Under the pieces are notes generated by a model that saw nothing but the letters and a program-made list of their open reading frames with translations, searched no databases and was not told where the DNA came from. 64,000 nucleotides of DNA from Pseudoscleropodium purum (lineage: Eukaryota > Streptophyta > Bryopsida > Hypnales > Brachytheciaceae), in NCBI GenBank assembly GCA_963969395.1, contig OZ017799.1, positions 5,024,501 to 5,088,500 of the forward strand, written 5' to 3'. The first letter of the stretch is position 1. The number at the start of each line of letters is the position of its first letter. The translations under genes were made by a program, and so were the position numbers. This document shows, in pieces, positions 60,605 to 64,000 of this stretch.

Positions 60605-62191
60605 TATCAAAGAAGTTAGTCTAATTTTTAGTGAGATTTTATTGCATTTGAGATAATTTCTACAAATTTTTCATTGTGACTTTTGGTGGTTGACCATTTG
60701 GAAGAGGATCTTTTGACTATTAGAAAATTTTGTAATTTTTTGTGGAACCTCTCATAGAATTTCACAAAAGATTTGAAAGTTCATATTCTTACTTTGCACA
60801 TTCAAAAAGGGGAATCAAATCCCACTATCTTCTTTAATTTTTGGTAAACAGAGAATCTTTCACACAAAGAAAAATCTTGACAAATTAATTTTTCTGTTGG
60901 GCTCTTAGCGTAATTTCCACCTAAAATAACTATATTTAAATTGTAAATGCCGTCCACTAGTCCATCTTGAGTTTTCTTCACTTTTATTCTAACAATTGGA
61001 GTTTCTACTATCTCGTGAAATGAAATGGAAATGGAAACCTCTCTTTGGGAATCAACTTAGGGTTCTTACTTGATGTCCCTCATATCAATTTATCCATGTT
61101 TTGTCACATGAAAATTAGATTCAGACAATTTGGACAATTTCTACTAAATATCCATAAATTATATAATTTCTGGGTTTCTACCCTATTTACATGTGGAATT
61201 TGGGTTTATTTTAGGAAAATTATGTTATTTGGTACCAAATGCTATATTGTCATTTGACATACCTATTTTGGTTTTACACTCTTTTTTTTTTCTGTATAAA
61301 AATACATTCAAAATAGTAAAATACATTAAAAAATACCCCCCCCCCAAAAAAAATAGTGAGTTCCAAATATCAAATGGGAGCTCACATCAACTTGTATGAA
61401 TGAGATTTTTGTCAACCATTTGCATCTTTGAAGAAAAAAATGTGTTCTTTGCATTTGCACAAAAGTAGTGCACTTTGAGCACATGTGGAAGGTGGACACT
61501 TTATTATTTTAAGAAAATCTCTTTAAAGGATTTTGTAATTTTAGTAGAAATCCTTGCCTCCTAATTCTGACCTTGAAATTCTTATTTTTGGTCCAAACAT
61601 AGTACTACCCTCAAAAATGGTAAGAATAGACATCTAATTAAGAGCTATTTAAAAATAGAAAATTAATTTGTCAAAGTGGAAAAAATTACTTAATGTCTAC
61701 AACTACCACATGCTCTATTGTTTCAAATTTCATACCAAGCTAATATATACAATGCAAAAGTTATAAGCAAAAATATTTAAAAAATGACATCTTTCTTGCA
61801 ATGACCCTAATTCAGTTTAATTCAGCTTCACAAATAGTCCATTTTGCTATAATTATGTTGTATTATGTATTATGTGTATTTACATATATTTGTGAGATTT
61901 GTTTTAATAAATACATAATAAGTGATGAAATAAAAAATTTAATCATTTCATTGAAATGCCAATTTTCAATATAAATATTCAAAAAATAATTTATAAAAAC
62001 AAATCAGCACAAATATTTTTAATTTACAAAATATTGAAATGTTTATTTCTAGTTTTTATAGTATGGTGAAGAAGTTTACTTTTTAAAAAAAATTCACTCT
62101 ATATATCAAGATAATATTAGGACATTATTGGCTATTTTATTTTATATATGAGAAGTCAATTATTTTGATTTTGTTTGTAAGTAGGCTCATT
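60605..62191. other. AT-rich DNA, nothing recognised
   Basis: A C run of about ten at 61336-61345. No gene. Confidence 0.5.
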
Positions 62192-63123
62192 TTAACTCCT
62201 AAAGGACCAAATTGCTTTAATTTTTTACAATAGAGCGATTTTGGGCAACTTATTACAAATGGAATTTTCCTTTTTTTCCTTTGAAATTTTTATAAAATAT
62301 GTGCCCAAGGAGTAGCTTTAAGGCCCAACAATTTTCATAACTTTTGACTACATGGTTCAAAAGTTATTGCATAATATGTAATTTTCAATACTCGGTAGGC
62401 AGTGGAAAAGTTTCTTAAAAAATCACTTTTTTCAAAAAATAAAAACTTGAAATTGGTTTTCTAGATTTATAAATATGTAGAAAGATTTGAATAATTTAAT
62501 TTTGATTTATGAGATGAAAGTTATGAGGTGTTTTAGTTTGTAGGTAGTTATGGATTCCCTACTCTAAAATAAACTTTAGAGTCCTATATTTAATTCAACT
62601 TTCAATATTTTGGAAAAAAATAAAATCATATGATGTAGATTGTTTATTATTACATTAAAACCTTTGAAACTGGCATTATTCAATTTTATAATGAAATTCT
62701 GAACAATTTAGTGTTTTGAATCATTTTCTACTTTCTACTTACTATTTTTTTCCTATATGTTGTGCAATTCGAAATGATCTAAAATTTTTCAATCATGTAG
62801 TCAACTTGCCTTAAAAAATGAATCTAAAGAGGCACCACCATTTTGAACACTTTTTCATACAAATGTGACCTTGTGAAGTGCAACTGCACAATTTTTGTAG
62901 GGCCCCAAAAAGGATTTTCTCCAATTCAAATGCTAATATCTTGCAATTACAAGGTTGAAATTTTTGAAATTTTTTCTACATTTTTCCAAACTAGATAACT
63001 ACAAGATCATATAGTTATATGTGTCCAAGAATGTTTCTTTTTCTAAAATTTGGTACTTATATTAGTAATGGCAATTTTGGAGCATTTTTGGTGAAAACAT
63101 AATCTCTAACCTTTGTGGGTTAA
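62192..63123 (+). mobile_element. TTAA-TIR element, subfamily A, copy 7, 932 bp
   Basis: TTAACTCCTAAAGGACC at the left; ACCTTTGTGGGTTAA at the right. The 5' module is the GTGCCCAAGGAGTAGC type. The central and 3' blocks are shared with the other subfamily A copies. Confidence 0.86.
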
Positions 63124-63433
63124 GAATAAAATTTTAACAAATTTTCCAAAATATTGTTCATATTTTGAAAAATCAGGTTGTCTTCAACAATATTGGAGTT
63201 CTACTTGTGCTTTTTTTATGTCTTGAATTTATTTCCATTTAGTATTGTATGTGGTATGTTTTTTTAATTGAAACCCTCTAACTTCTATAAAGTCTATTCT
63301 AGATCGACCATCTTTTGAAGGATGTAGACCTCTTGAATCTTCTTACAATAATTTATTTTGAATCAAAGACAAATTCAAGACACATCTAACGAACTTCCAT
63401 TTTTTTAGAGTCTTGTGGGATTAAATTTGCATT

Positions 63434-64000
63434 TTAATTCCTAAAGGGCTAGCCTTGTGTTTTAGGCAAGTGCATGTGAGGGGAGATTTGACTTATTTAG
63501 GTTGAAATTTTTTTACAAGGTGTAGACAAGGAATATCTTCAATTAGTATTAAATTTCATTTCATTTGAGTGTACAAGTGAAAAGTTATGATGCAAAATAT
63601 TGTTTGTTTCTCAACTTGGGTACCTTGGGCAAATTAGAAAAAATCCCTTTTTTCAAATATAAAAAGTTGAAATTGGTTCTCTAGATTTATATATACGTGG
63701 AAAGCTTTGAATCATTCTATTTTGATTTATAAGATGAAAGTTATGAGGAGTTTTTGTTTGCAGGCACTTATGGATTCTCTATTCTAAAATAAACATTGAA
63801 GTCCTTTATTTAACTCAATTTTCAATATTTTTGGAAAAAATAAAACAATAGGTTGTAGATTTTTATTACAACATTGCAACCATTGGGATTTTCATTTCTC
63901 AATTTCATAACTAAATTATTGACAATTTAGTATTTTGATTCATTCTCTATTTTTTTCTACTTATTATTTTTTTCTTATATGTTGTACTATTCCAAATGAT
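63434..64000 (+). mobile_element. TTAA-TIR element, subfamily A, copy 8 (runs off the window)
   Basis: Begins TTAATTCCTAAAGGGC and follows the AATATCTTC 5' module and the shared centre (GGAAAGCTTTGAATCATTC). The right end lies beyond 64000. Confidence 0.78.

Overview
This looks like a gene-poor stretch of a plant nuclear genome. Most of the window is AT-rich non-coding DNA full of decayed repeats. The only gene I can support is a class IV homeodomain-leucine zipper (HD-ZIP IV) transcription factor, a streptophyte-specific family, at 44695-47049 on the plus strand. Its coding frame is uninterrupted from ATG to stop. That is unusual, because angiosperm members of the family normally carry many introns. 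The long repeat-filled flanks, the strongly G/C-ending codons and the missing introns fit a non-angiosperm land plant with a large genome, but the lineage is an inference.

Layout. 1-43.1 kb: repeats and unassignable AT-rich DNA. It holds a 71-bp tandem array (440-840), a duplicated block (800-2400), a possible LTR remnant with a TATA box and an internal triplicate (8263-9600), a 137-bp tandem duplication (9996-10260), LINE-like 3' ends (about 19.7 and 21.0 kb), a compact hAT-type MITE (23732-23908), a 609-bp tandem duplication ending in a 55-bp-arm foldback (37230-38416), and a GC-rich island dense in simple repeats (38480-39676). 43.1-48.7 kb: the gene island, with promoter, a leader of about 1 kb carrying three short uORFs, the coding sequence, and a 3' flank with an AATAAA signal. 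48.7-64 kb: AT-rich repeat DNA again.

The dominant structure is a superfamily of short DNA transposons. Both ends carry TTAA followed by an inverted repeat close to CCCCTAAAGGACC. I count about 17 full or partial copies in at least four subfamilies, covering roughly a fifth of the window. The termini resemble the piggyBac format (TTAA target, CCC-starting ends), but no transposase is visible. I found no rRNA, tRNA, CRISPR array or bacterial-style operon.
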